Below, in pieces: positions 33,669 to 42,881 of a stretch of DNA of 64,000 bases. This DNA is from Planctomycetota bacterium. GTDB taxonomy: Bacteria > Planctomycetota > J058 > JAJDCP01. The notes under the pieces are model-generated. The model was given only the letters and a program-made list of their open reading frames with translations. It was not told where the DNA came from and did not search any database. The stretch covers positions 19,475 through 83,474 of the forward strand of contig JAJDCP010000125.1 in the NCBI GenBank assembly GCA_029260765.1, read 5' to 3'. The number at the start of each line of letters is the position of its first letter. Position 1 is the first letter of the stretch. Both the position numbers and the translations under genes were made by a program.

Positions 33669-35686
33669 CGGACCCGCAGAGCCTTGATCACGACGCAACA
33701 CGAGCTGTCTGCCTCCGCTTCCAGCGCGAGTTGCGGCGCGGCCTGCAGCTCCAGCCTCTGCAGCCTGTTGTCCGCCACGGAGAGCTCGAGCACGCCGGAG
33801 GTCAGCTCGCAAGAAAACGGGACTCCTGCGGGAGGAAGGGCGACCTGCAGCTCTTCAAGGTCGTACGACCAGTCGCGGCCCGCGGCGGATCTGATCGCGA
33901 CCAACGAGGCCTGTAGATGGCTGGGTGCCTGAGCCCGAAAACGCAAGGCGTAGCGTGGCTCACCAGCCTCATAGATCACCAATGCGCCCCGGGCATGGCC
34001 TTCCACATCCAGCCACCCCTCGAGCCGCCACGATTTCTCGTCCGCCCCCAGAGTCAGGGGCAGGGTTCCTCTCCCCGTGGCGCGCCAGGCGTCTGCCCCG
34101 GCATCGCGGCTCCAGGCCGCCGCAGCGCTGCCCGGTGGCTCGGGCTGCGAGACCTCGACCTGCCGCGCTTCACCCCAGCCCGAAGAGGTGTCGAGCGAGA
34201 CCGCAATCAGCGTCAGGACCACGAGCACCACGCCTCCCAGCAGCACCCAGCGTCGGGAGGACGGCCGTACCTCCTGGGGTGAGGAGCCCAGGACGTCGTA
34301 GGGCACCTTGTTGGCCGCGTCCTGGAAGCTGACCGAGGCCAGTCTGGACCCATGCGGCCGCTGCTCGAGACGCTTCTGGTCGGCAAGCTGCCCGCGCAGC
34401 CCCTCGAGCTCAGCCATCAGGGCTTCCGGACTCGGCGTGCGCTGCTCGGGATCCTTCACCAGCAGCCGTGCCAGGATGGCCTCGAAACCCTCAGGGATCT
34501 GGCGCGGGCCGCGCAGACTGCGCGGTGATGCAAAGCAATGCAGAAAGATGTAGCCCGAAGCCGTGCCCGCGGAGAATGGTGGCGCACCGGCGAGCGCCTG
34601 ATAGAGCGTGACGCCCAGCGAATACAGGTCGCTACGCACGTCGACAGTCGTGCCGCACGACTGCTCGGGCGAGAAATAGATCGGCGTCCCGAGGATCTGC
34701 CCGGTGCGGGTCAGGTCTTTGTCCAACCCGAAGCACTTCGCCAGGCCAAAGTCGAGCACCTTGATCTGCCCGTCAGCGGCGATCATGATGTTCGACGGTT
34801 TGAGATCGCGGTGGACCAGATCCCGCCGGGCTGCTGCCTCTAGCGTGCGCGCCACTGCCAGCCCCAGCTCGATGATCTCACCGAAGCTCAAGCTGCCCGC
34901 CTGCAGGATCGTCTGCAGGTCCCGTCCCTCGACGTGCTCCATGGTAAAGAACGGTACCTGCCCGTCCTCGGTGATCATGACCTCATAGATCTGGATCACG
35001 TGGGGATGCACCAGAGAGGCGGCGTTGCGTGCTTCGGCCAGGAACCTCTCGCGGAAATCGGGTTGCTCGGCCAACCAGGGGTGCAGAACCTTGAGCGCGA
35101 CCTTGCGCCGTAGCCTCAGGTCGCGTGCCAGGAACACTGCCCCCATCCCGCCGCTGGCAAGGCAGCGCCCGATCTCAAAGCCGGGCAACTCGGGCGGCAA
35201 GAAGTCGAGCTGTCTTCCGCCCCAGTGGGACAGGGACGGCTTGCTCCCCGGCCTGATCGCGGGAGGCGCCTCCCCCAGCACTGCCAACATCGCGCGCTGC
35301 AGGGCCAGCGGATCGCTCAAGCGAGAGATCAAGCCCACGGCGCCGAATTGCAGGCTCTTGCGCTCTCTTGCCTGTGTGACATGCAACACCGTCAACAGGA
35401 CGGGTGTCTCTGTGACGCCGGCCTCTCGCAAGTGGGCGATCAACTCGAACGCATCCATGCCGGGCAGCTCGAGGTCGCACACGACCAGCAGGCAGCTCCG
35501 TTTTCTCAGAAGGGCCAGCGCTTCGGTGCAGCTCGTCCGGACCAGCACCTCATACCCACGCCGGAGCAGCACGCCGCGCGCCTGCTCGACGAAGCGCTCC
35601 TCGCGCTGCACCAGCAGGACAGATTGGGGTCGGTCGCTGCCGAGGAATGTGCTCGGCGCATCTATGAATGTGCTGTCATCACTCAC
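33653..35686 (-). CDS. Receiver domain-Ser/Thr protein kinase fusion, membrane-anchored
   Basis: I start at GTG 35686 (677 residues), where the conserved sequence begins; the frame is open to 35758. A receiver-like domain at about 21-150 keeps D71 (VVCDLELPGMDAF), but the acidic pair after strand 1 reads QREE and the conserved Lys is Arg (LISRLSDP), so phosphorylation is uncertain. The kinase follows: glycine loop LASGGMGAVF, Lys in KVALKVL, VHRDLKPSNIM, DFGLAK and GTPIYFSPEQS, all intact. One transmembrane helix near 500 (WVLLGGVVLVVLTLIAVSL) leads to an outer beta-sandwich of about 170 residues like LamG/DUF1080 domains. The closest relative in the window is the kinase at 39.3 kb. Targets are unknown. 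Confidence 0.93.
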   Translation of the reverse strand: MSDDSTFIDAPSTFLGSDRPQSVLLVQREERFVEQARGVLLRRGYEVLVRTSCTEALALLRKRSCLLVVCDLELPGMDAFELIAHLREAGVTETPVLLTVLHVTQARERKSLQFGAVGLISRLSDPLALQRAMLAVLGEAPPAIRPGSKPSLSHWGGRQLDFLPPELPGFEIGRCLASGGMGAVFLARDLRLRRKVALKVLHPWLAEQPDFRERFLAEARNAASLVHPHVIQIYEVMITEDGQVPFFTMEHVEGRDLQTILQAGSLSFGEIIELGLAVARTLEAAARRDLVHRDLKPSNIMIAADGQIKVLDFGLAKCFGLDKDLTRTGQILGTPIYFSPEQSCGTTVDVRSDLYSLGVTLYQALAGAPPFSAGTASGYIFLHCFASPRSLRGPRQIPEGFEAILARLLVKDPEQRTPSPEALMAELEGLRGQLADQKRLEQRPHGSRLASVSFQDAANKVPYDVLGSSPQEVRPSSRRWVLLGGVVLVVLTLIAVSLDTSSGWGEARQVEVSQPEPPGSAAAAWSRDAGADAWRATGRGTLPLTLGADEKSWRLEGWLDVEGHARGALVIYEAGEPRYALRFRAQAPSHLQASLVAIRSAAGRDWSYDLEELQVALPPAGVPFSCELTSGVLELSVADNRLQRLELQAAPQLALEAEADSSCCVVIKALRVRYPLD

Positions 35687-35929
35687 GTGTGAACCAGGCC
35701 TCCAACGCTTCCCGAGCCTCCATGCTGATCCTGGCATCGTCGGGGGTTGCGTACCCACTCGGGCTGCCTGGCAGTGATTCTACCATCGCGAGCCGGCGCT
35801 GGCGCGCTTGCTTGCCGCAGCCCGCTGGCGTACCTTGGGAACCGCAACGTGGTTGTTGGGATCAGCCGGGCAGCCCTGTGGAGGTCGTTGCGCCGTGCGT
35901 CAGGTTCGCAGCGCTCGCGCACGAGCCAG

Positions 35930-37900
35930 ATGGTCAGCCAGAATCCCTGCCAGCCAGCAGGAGCCAGCGTGCCAGCCGAAGCCAGGCCCTCCCCCAGCGA
36001 CTCCGAGATTCCCGGGGGTCGACCGCAGCTCGACCCCCGGCTGCTCGCCGCGAAGCGCCATATCGAGAGCCTGTTCGCGCCTCGCAAGGCGCCCCCCGAC
36101 CCTGACCCCGACCCCGACCCCGAAACCGAAGCGGCGGACGAGGTCTGGAGCTGGTTCTTGCGGCCCCAAGAGGCATTGGCCGAGGCCCCCCCGTGTCTGG
36201 AGTTCCTGCAGTCGCCCCCCCGGCATCTGCAGGCCCCGGGTCACGAGGCCCCCGCAGTCGGCATTCCCAAGCTGCTGGCTTCGACAGTGGACGCTATGGT
36301 ACGGGCGGTGCGGATGCAGCTAGCCAACCTCGATGTGATCACCGATCGCGCCCTGCAGATTCTGCGGAGACACGCCAGCTGTCGCCTGGAGTTGAGCTCC
36401 CAGGGAATCGCCGTGGACGGGGTCCTCGGCCTGCGGGCGCAAGCGCGCCAGACGGCCTGGTTGATCCCCGCCTGCATGGCTGGCCTGCGCAGCCTGCGAG
36501 CGCGCCCCGAGCTGAGCGCCGAGGGCCTCGCGCGGCTTGCCCGTGAGTTGGCGGCACTCGAGCCCGAAGCTGCCTCGATCGAGCGCTTCAACAGCTGGCT
36601 GTGGGCCGGTGGAGCCGAAGGTTTCGAGGTCGAGCTGCGCCAGAGCCTGATGGAGACGATCGATGTGCTGGCCTGGCTCGACAGCGGCGAGTCCCCTCTT
36701 CCCCCGCGTCTGGAAGCCTCGCTGGCCGCCTCACGACTGGCCGGCATGCGCTACCAGCTCTCCGAGCAGGGGAGCCTGACGGGCCGCCTCGCGGACCGGA
36801 TTCAGGCGGGCGACTTGAACCTGAGCGACGTCCGCCAGGAAGGGCTTCGCGCCCTGGTAGACGACAGCCACTCCTGGGATCTGGCTGAGGCAGCCTGCGC
36901 GGTCGAGCTCGCCGAGCTCCGAGCCGCGGTCGATCCACGGCTTGTCGAGCTGGGATTTCTTCAGCTGACGCAGGCCGGCGTCGGTCCGGAACTGTTGCGC
37001 AACTGCCGGACGCTTCTGGCCGAGCCGCGCCTGGCCGAGACACTGGACCTCGAGGGCATCGGGCGGGCGCTCGGACGTCAGATCTCGAAGAAAGCGGCCC
37101 GTGGTCCGCAGCTGGCTGAATTGCTCGGGCAGGCCCCTCTCGTTCTGCGGCGCGCATTGTTGCTCGAGTTGCTCGAGCGCTGCGTCGACGACCAGGGACT
37201 GGTCGATGTCTGTGCCAAACTGCTGGGCCAGGTAGGATCCGATGGGATCGAGCACTTGTTCGACCTGCCGCGCCTGGCCCCGCGACCGGCCACAGGGCTG
37301 ATCTACGCGCTTCTGGCGCTCGAGACCGGCCGCCGTGCGGGTGGGGGGGCGGCGGAAGCACCGGACGAGCGCAAGCCCCTCGAGCTCCGCTTCCAGGGCA
37401 TCGCCGCGCGGCTGGCGGGCGTCGTCGCGGTCCTGCCCGCGGCCTCGACCCTGGCGGTGCTGCGGACTCTTCCGCCCTACGTCGGTGTGCATTTCGCTGA
37501 GATCGCACGCGGACTCCTCCTGCACGGTCCCCCAGAGCTTCGTGAGGAGTTGGTTGTCACGCTGGCAGACCCTGCTCTCAATGGCAATTCGAACTGGGCG
37601 ATCTGGCTTCTCAGCGAAGGTCTCGACCAGACCCGCGGCGAAGGTTGGACGAGCCGCGCACTGTACGGTGGGTTGCAGGCCTGTCTGGATGGGGGCCTCG
37701 GCAAGAACCTGGTTGTCCTGGTCCACGAGCGCTCGATGCCCGTAGCCCTGCGGGCCGCAGCGCTGGACGTGCTGTCTGCCCGCCCTGCACTGCTGCGCCA
37801 GGCCTGCCGCCCACGAGCGTCCGATTTCCTCGAGCCCCGGGCGTTACGCGCCAGCCTGGAGGCGGCCCGCGCGCTGCTGAGGAGCCACGACGATGCTTGA
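35930..37900 (+). CDS. Large helical-repeat protein of unknown function (operon with HD-GYP-like and kinase genes)
   Basis: 656 residues from ATG 35930, where no clear Shine-Dalgarno is seen. A disordered N-terminus carries a short DPDPDPDPETEA run encoded by a GACCCC repeat. From about residue 110 the protein is alpha-helical, Leu/Ala/Arg-rich, with HEAT-like pairs late in the sequence (LRRALLLELLERCVDDQGLV; LREELVVTLADPALNGNSNW). No signal peptide or transmembrane segment. It overlaps the next gene by 8 bp, and that gene is followed by a Ser/Thr kinase gene, so the three form one operon. A scaffold or regulator of that pathway is the best guess; no family was recognised. Confidence 0.75.
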   Translation: MVSQNPCQPAGASVPAEARPSPSDSEIPGGRPQLDPRLLAAKRHIESLFAPRKAPPDPDPDPDPETEAADEVWSWFLRPQEALAEAPPCLEFLQSPPRHLQAPGHEAPAVGIPKLLASTVDAMVRAVRMQLANLDVITDRALQILRRHASCRLELSSQGIAVDGVLGLRAQARQTAWLIPACMAGLRSLRARPELSAEGLARLARELAALEPEAASIERFNSWLWAGGAEGFEVELRQSLMETIDVLAWLDSGESPLPPRLEASLAASRLAGMRYQLSEQGSLTGRLADRIQAGDLNLSDVRQEGLRALVDDSHSWDLAEAACAVELAELRAAVDPRLVELGFLQLTQAGVGPELLRNCRTLLAEPRLAETLDLEGIGRALGRQISKKAARGPQLAELLGQAPLVLRRALLLELLERCVDDQGLVDVCAKLLGQVGSDGIEHLFDLPRLAPRPATGLIYALLALETGRRAGGGAAEAPDERKPLELRFQGIAARLAGVVAVLPAASTLAVLRTLPPYVGVHFAEIARGLLLHGPPELREELVVTLADPALNGNSNWAIWLLSEGLDQTRGEGWTSRALYGGLQACLDGGLGKNLVVLVHERSMPVALRAAALDVLSARPALLRQACRPRASDFLEPRALRASLEAARALLRSHDDA

Positions 37901-39185
37901 GACCCAGACCCACGCGCGCCTGCTCGACGCGCTCCACAGTCTGCTGCGGGGAGTGCGCATCTTCGGGGCGGCCCATCCGCGTGCAGAGCTGGCTGCGGTT
38001 GCTTGCGCCCGAGCGTTGCAGGCGGCGGAACCCCCGTTCGCGCTGCAGATCGTCGGCCATGGCTTGTTCCGCGGATACCACCTGATCTCCCTGGCTGCCG
38101 CCCACTTCGAGCGACTGCACGTGCTCGCGGAGAGCTTCGCCCGCCATGGCTTGCACGAGTTGCGGGTGGACGCCTGCCCCGAACCCTCCACGCTGCTGGC
38201 GATGGCCGGGTTCCTGCAGAACGCTTCCGCAGGCGAGCCGATACCAGAGCTCCTGGACCTCGAGCTGCGCGGATTGCCTCTGGCTGAGGCCGAGGCCGAG
38301 GCCGGGGATCCGCCGCAAGACTCTGACCGAGAAGGGCTTGCGTTGCTCCGTCTGCACCGCGCCGCGCTGGAGGTCGAAGCGGTCTTTGCGGAGGGAGGCT
38401 GCGATGCGGGCCGCGCGCTTGCGGTGGTGCGGGGGCTCGAGCAGTCGCTGCGCAACGATCCGCGCAAGATCCTGGCGGCCCTTGAGCTCAACGCCTTTCA
38501 GTGGACTGCCGCACGGCGCGCGCTCAGTTGCGCGCTGTTGACCGTGGCGGTCCTCGGGGACCTTGGCGTACAGCATGCCAACCTGCGAGCCATCGGCCAT
38601 GCCGCGCTGGCGTGTGCCTGGGCGGGCTTGCGCGAGCCGCACGGGCTCACGCTGTGCAGCGCCGCCGACGAGGCTCTGCGCCGCCTGCGGGCAGAAGCCG
38701 GCCGGGAAAATTTCGCGGCTTCCCGCCACCTTCTGAAAGTCTGCGCGCTGTTACGAGGCTTGCGCCAGGGACGTCCCGGCCTGGCGGCAACGGGGCTGCT
38801 CGAGCTCAGTTACGGACTCGAGCGGTCGCGGCCCCTGAGACCCGAAGCGGCCAGCCGCTGTGAGCTTCTGGCGCAGCTCGAGCACGAGGGCGCCATCGCG
38901 GAGGTCTGGTTGCGGGCAGCCCTGCGTACTCTCGGCGGAGTTCCCGCCGGCAGCCTGGCCGCGCACGACGGACGCGTCGGACTGGTGCTCGGCCCTGCGG
39001 CTCCGCCGCGCGCCGGAAGTGCTGCTTCGGCAAATCTGTACGATCGAGGGCGGCGAAAGTGGACGGGCCCCGCCAACTGGGAAGCGACGCGGCTGGAGCT
39101 GCTCAGCAGAGGCGAGCGGCTGCGCGCCGAGCAGGCGTTGCGCGTGCTCGCGAGCACAGAGCTGTTCTCCGATTCCCAACAATGA
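37893..39185 (+). CDS. Degenerate HD-GYP-like protein (catalytic HD motif absent)
   Basis: 430 residues from ATG 37893, 8 nt after GAGGAG. The first 110 residues match an N-terminal module often found before HD-GYP domains (LHSLLRGVRIFGAAHPRAEL, FALQIVGHGLFRGYHLI, RHGLHELRV). Residues about 170-390 follow the helical order of an HD domain (CALLTVAVLGDLGVQHANLR, then AIGHAALACAWAGL), but the metal-binding His-Asp pair and the GYP loop are missing. The end (GGVPAGSLAAHDGRVGLVLG) looks like the usual closing beta segment of this family. I infer a catalytically dead c-di-GMP phosphodiesterase relative acting by binding. The neighbourhood also holds two PilZ-type proteins. Family assignment is moderate. 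Confidence 0.6.
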   Translation: MLETQTHARLLDALHSLLRGVRIFGAAHPRAELAAVACARALQAAEPPFALQIVGHGLFRGYHLISLAAAHFERLHVLAESFARHGLHELRVDACPEPSTLLAMAGFLQNASAGEPIPELLDLELRGLPLAEAEAEAGDPPQDSDREGLALLRLHRAALEVEAVFAEGGCDAGRALAVVRGLEQSLRNDPRKILAALELNAFQWTAARRALSCALLTVAVLGDLGVQHANLRAIGHAALACAWAGLREPHGLTLCSAADEALRRLRAEAGRENFAASRHLLKVCALLRGLRQGRPGLAATGLLELSYGLERSRPLRPEAASRCELLAQLEHEGAIAEVWLRAALRTLGGVPAGSLAAHDGRVGLVLGPAAPPRAGSAASANLYDRGRRKWTGPANWEATRLELLSRGERLRAEQALRVLASTELFSDSQQ

Positions 39186-39251
39186 GCGTGTTTGCTGTAT
39201 TCTACAGCCGTCTGCCTCTAGTCCTTTTCCATCGCATGCTGTGAGATCCCC

Positions 39252-40898
39252 ATGCCCGGGCGCCACCATTCCGAAAAGAAGCCGGCGAGCTTCGAGAAAT
39301 TCCGCATGGGTGACTACCTGGTGGAGCGGCTGCTCGGCAAAGGGGGCATGGGGCTCGTTTTCCTCGCCAAGGAGATCTCCCTCGACCGCTGGGTCGCGCT
39401 GAAACTCCTGGGCAGGGCCTTCCGCGCCAACAAGCAGGCGGGCGCTCGCTTTCTGACGGAAGCCCGAGCGATCGCAAGGCTCGACCACCGCAACATCGTG
39501 CGTGTCCACAACGTCGGGAAGGACCCCGAGAGCGGTCGGATCTTCATGTCGATGGAGTTCGTCAAGGGCCAGACCCTGTCGGCGCGAATGCGTCAGGACG
39601 ACATGAGCTTCGGAGAGATCCTGCGTATCTGCAAGAGCGTGGCGAGCGGCCTTCAGCATGCCTGGGCAGCTCGGGTCGTCCACCGGGACATCAAACCGGG
39701 CAACATCATGTTGGCTGAAGACTCAGGCAGGGTGAAGATCCTCGACTTCGGACTCGCACGTTTCCGTGAGAAGGAAGGCCACGGCTCCAGTGGAACGGTG
39801 ATGGGCACTCCCAGCTACATGTCCCCTGAACAGTCCGAAGCCGGCTCCGTCGATTGCCGCAGCGACCTCTATGCGCTCGGGGTGATCCTCTATGAAATGC
39901 TCGCCGGTTCACGGCCGTTCACCGGAGACTTCCCGGCGAGCCTGATCTACCTGCATTGCTATGCCAACCCCCGTCGGATCTCCAGCGTGCGCAAGAACGT
40001 GCCGCCGGGCTTCGAAGACATCCTCGAACGCCTGTTGGCGAAGAAGCCGGAACAACGCTACCGCGATCCGGCGGCCCTGCTGCACGCCCTGGAAGCACTG
40101 GAGCTGAAGCTCGGCCGCGCGCGCCTGCTCGACGATCTTCCCCTCGGTCCCATCGTCAAGCCGACCATGACTGTCGAGGTCGACAGCTACGACCCCAAGG
40201 AGATGCTGAACACCAAGCGCGGCGTGACCGTGCCGGGGCGCCGCTGGCCTATCCGGCTGTTGCTGGCTGCGCTGATCGGCCTGGCTGTGCTCGCGGGACT
40301 GGCCTGGACCCTCGGGTCCTGGACAGATCCCGGTAGCATCGGACCAGACACCCCCGTGCAATGGAGCCAGGCACTGCCGCCCTGGCCGAGCGGTTCCCGC
40401 CTGCAAGGCAGCGAGGGTTCTCACTGGGAGCACCCGGCGGACGCAGCGATCCCCGGCAGCTTGTGGGGACGAGGATCGGGACGCTTGGAGGTGCCACTGG
40501 ACGGGCCGGCCTGGAGGCTGTCGGGGTACTTCCTCGTCGGCAGCGCGCCGCGCTTCGGGGTGTTCCTGGCGCTTGCGGGGCAGCCGCAGCTCGGGATGAG
40601 CCTGCAGCGTTACAGTCGGGACCTGGTGTTGTCGATCGAGGAAGCCATCGAGCGAGACGGGGTGGTCCGGCAGGCGCGATTCGCCTCGCAAGAGGTCGCG
40701 TTCCATGCTGAGCGGATGGCCTTCGACGTCACCCTGCTGGGCGACGAAGTGCGGTTCCGCATCGACGGACGCAGCGTCGGCACGGCGAAGCTCACGCGGA
40801 CCCCGGACGCCTTCTGGTTGATGGTCGAAGGAAGCGACGAGGAGCGGGCCGGATTTCTCGAGGTGCGCTTACGGCAGGGGGTGGCGGTCGAGCCCTGA
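39252..40898 (+). CDS. Ser/Thr protein kinase with extracytoplasmic beta-sandwich domain
   Basis: 548 residues from ATG 39252. The kinase domain spans about 20-290 with all motifs: GKGGMGLVF, Lys in WVALKLL, VVHRDIKPGNIML, DFGLARF, GTPSYMSPEQSEA, DLYALGVILYEML. A juxtamembrane region is followed by one transmembrane helix at about 335-355 (LLLAALIGLAVLAGLAWTLG) and a C-terminal sensor-like beta-sandwich (WRLSGYFLVGSAPRFGVFLA; FRIDGRSVGTAKL) similar to that of the REC-kinase at 33.7-35.7 kb. It ends the 35.9-40.9 kb operon and converges with a PilZ gene 12 bp away. Substrates are unknown; the adjacent HD-GYP-like and PilZ proteins are candidates. Confidence 0.95.
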   Translation: MPGRHHSEKKPASFEKFRMGDYLVERLLGKGGMGLVFLAKEISLDRWVALKLLGRAFRANKQAGARFLTEARAIARLDHRNIVRVHNVGKDPESGRIFMSMEFVKGQTLSARMRQDDMSFGEILRICKSVASGLQHAWAARVVHRDIKPGNIMLAEDSGRVKILDFGLARFREKEGHGSSGTVMGTPSYMSPEQSEAGSVDCRSDLYALGVILYEMLAGSRPFTGDFPASLIYLHCYANPRRISSVRKNVPPGFEDILERLLAKKPEQRYRDPAALLHALEALELKLGRARLLDDLPLGPIVKPTMTVEVDSYDPKEMLNTKRGVTVPGRRWPIRLLLAALIGLAVLAGLAWTLGSWTDPGSIGPDTPVQWSQALPPWPSGSRLQGSEGSHWEHPADAAIPGSLWGRGSGRLEVPLDGPAWRLSGYFLVGSAPRFGVFLALAGQPQLGMSLQRYSRDLVLSIEEAIERDGVVRQARFASQEVAFHAERMAFDVTLLGDEVRFRIDGRSVGTAKLTRTPDAFWLMVEGSDEERAGFLEVRLRQGVAVEP

Positions 40899-40910
40899 GC
40901 CGACAGGCTC

Positions 40911-42881
40911 CTAGCGCGGTTGGACGCTTGTGGTCTGTTCTTCGAAGTCAACACTCTGCAAGAACTCTTCCCACTCGAGCAACACTGAGTCGGTCAGCAG
41001 TGGGACCGACGCGGCGTCCTCTTCCTTGGACTCGGGCTCCGCGCTGGACTCCGGATCCGTTGTGGACTCGGGATCCGCTGGAGATTCGGGATCCGCTGCA
41101 GTCGGCTGCGCTTCGTCGGGCGCCTGCGGGACGATCGTGACCGTAACCTCTTCCGCAAAATCGGTTTGTGGCAGCAATGCCGTCCGCACATCTGCTTCGG
41201 TCCCCAGCCAGGCAACGGGGAGCACCGCGGCGCTTTCTGGCACTTCCACAGGCTCACGCTCGTGGGTCTGTTCCTGGGTCTGCTCTTGGGCCTCGAGACG
41301 CGCCTGTGAAGCCGGATCCAGCTCGAGCACCCGCGCGACAGACAGAAACATCCCGGGCTGCGTAGGACGGCAGCGTCGCACCTCGGCTTCGGCCATCAGA
41401 TGCTTGCCCGGCTCAAGCTCGATCACCAATTTTAGCAGCGCCTGGTCCTCCAGTTGCAGCCGGCACAGGAAGCTGATCGCTTCGCGGCCGATCTCCTGGG
41501 CGACCCCCTCGCAGATCTCTTCGGTGGTGCTCTCCCCGTGGCCGTCGAAGGCCTGGAACCACATCCGGTAGGCGGCGGGCTCTGGCTGCGGGCGGCGCAA
41601 GCGAGCCGTCAAAGCCCGTCGCGCGGGCTCGGCCCGCATGCCGAACAAGCCACCAGGTACCGCCCGCAAACGGCGCGTCTCAGGACGCGGCGGCGGCGGC
41701 GGCTCCACCGCGACAGCCGCCGGCGCGGGGACGGAGGGCTCGTTGCTCGGTTGGATGCGCAACGCCCTGCGGCCTGCCAGCAGCCCGGTGATGAGGCCCG
41801 CCGACAGCAACATCCCGGCGGGCCAGGCCGGGAGCCCTCCGCTGATTGCGTCCGCCAGTTGGATCGAGGCCGCACACGCGAAGCCGAAGGTTCCTGCCAG
41901 ACAGCCAACGCTCACCAGCAGGCGGCGCCTCGACGCCGCCCACAAGGCGGCCAGCCCGCACAGGAGACAGAGCCCCGCCTCAAACCAGGCGCCAGTCGAG
42001 GGCAGGGGCCCTACGCCAGGCGGCGGGGCCTCTGTGAGAGGCGGCGTGGCCGCGCGAGGCTCCACCCCCGCGAGCTGCGCAGACGAGGACGCGGACGCGG
42101 GCTCGGGCTCGGGCCGCAAAGCCAGAGCATCCGCGACGGGAGAGCGGGCCTCCAGCGCCGGGAGATCCACTCGGGCCAGCGCTGCGGCGGCCGCGGCCCC
42201 CCGGCGTTCAAGCGCCTGGTAGGCCGCGATGCGGCGCGCATACTCGAGCCGGGGGTTCTGGACCAGGGCCAGCAAGGCCTCCAGTTGGGACTCTCCCAGG
42301 CAGACGCCAGGAATATGGTCGATCACCGCAGCCCGCAACGGTCCCTCAGTGCCCACCAGCGCATCGAACAGCGCCGTCGCGGTGCCCCCGCCCGCGGCGG
42401 CGACCAGAGCGGCGGCCAGCTGCGCCTCGGCAGCCAGGGCAAAGGGCAAGCCTTCGACGACCTGATGGGTCCAGTCCGTGGAGTCTTTGTTCTTCCGGGC
42501 CATAAAGCGGAGCGCTGTGCTGAGCTGGAACGCGCTTTGGCCTTGCGCCTGCAGGCGTAGCTGAATCAGAACCAGGAACGTCCGGAGCTGCTGGGCTTCG
42601 CTCGCCAGGATCCGGGCGAGCTCGCTCTGGTCCGGCCCGTGCAGTAAGAACAGGCTCTGGGCCAGGGTTTTCTCGGCAGCTGCGGGGTCCTCAGCCAGCA
42701 TCTGCATGGCCACGTCCCGCACAGCGATGCTGTCGGCTCTGCCGGGCAGCAGCGAGCGTTGCAGGCGCTCCTCAAGCTGGCGGAAACGCTCGTCCGCGAC
42801 GAGTGGCGAAGCGAGCAGGCACACCAGGGCTGCGAGCACCCAACCGCGGGCGTGGAGGAACGGGGTAGACGAGAAGCTCAC
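40911..42881 (-). CDS. HEAT-like/transmembrane/PilZ-domain protein, operon with pseudopilin genes
   Basis: 656 residues from GTG 42881, overlapping the stop of the PilX-like gene by 3 bases (GTGA). The design repeats that of 32106-33668: signal peptide (GWVLAALVCLLASPLVA), helical repeats (LARILASEAQQLRTFLVLIQ; YARRIAAYQALERRGAAAAA), Pro/Ala linker, three hydrophobic helices at about 290-370 (GLCLLCGLAALWAAS; GCLAGTFGFACAASI; LLSAGLITGLLAG), then a beta domain resembling PilZ (AISFLCRLQLEDQALLKLVI; FLSVARVLEL). An acidic tail contains four DPES-type repeats. The coupling to pseudopilins suggests a regulator of a type IV pilus-like or type II-like machine. The PilZ call is tentative. Confidence 0.75.
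   Translation of the reverse strand: MSFSSTPFLHARGWVLAALVCLLASPLVADERFRQLEERLQRSLLPGRADSIAVRDVAMQMLAEDPAAAEKTLAQSLFLLHGPDQSELARILASEAQQLRTFLVLIQLRLQAQGQSAFQLSTALRFMARKNKDSTDWTHQVVEGLPFALAAEAQLAAALVAAAGGGTATALFDALVGTEGPLRAAVIDHIPGVCLGESQLEALLALVQNPRLEYARRIAAYQALERRGAAAAAALARVDLPALEARSPVADALALRPEPEPASASSSAQLAGVEPRAATPPLTEAPPPGVGPLPSTGAWFEAGLCLLCGLAALWAASRRRLLVSVGCLAGTFGFACAASIQLADAISGGLPAWPAGMLLSAGLITGLLAGRRALRIQPSNEPSVPAPAAVAVEPPPPPRPETRRLRAVPGGLFGMRAEPARRALTARLRRPQPEPAAYRMWFQAFDGHGESTTEEICEGVAQEIGREAISFLCRLQLEDQALLKLVIELEPGKHLMAEAEVRRCRPTQPGMFLSVARVLELDPASQARLEAQEQTQEQTHEREPVEVPESAAVLPVAWLGTEADVRTALLPQTDFAEEVTVTIVPQAPDEAQPTAADPESPADPESTTDPESSAEPESKEEDAASVPLLTDSVLLEWEEFLQSVDFEEQTTSVQPR
41025..41096. 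repeat. Tandem 18-bp repeats inside the PilZ-type gene
   Basis: Four units of 18 bp encode DPESPA, DPESTT, DPESSA and EPESKE in the acidic tail of the minus-strand protein. The units share a GGATCC or GGCTCC core. Such repeats change copy number easily and form a flexible acidic linker. Confidence 0.65.

Noticed and set aside
36106..36140. GACCCC tandem run as a regulatory repeat
   Set aside because: It lies in coding sequence and simply encodes DPDPDPDP in a disordered linker.
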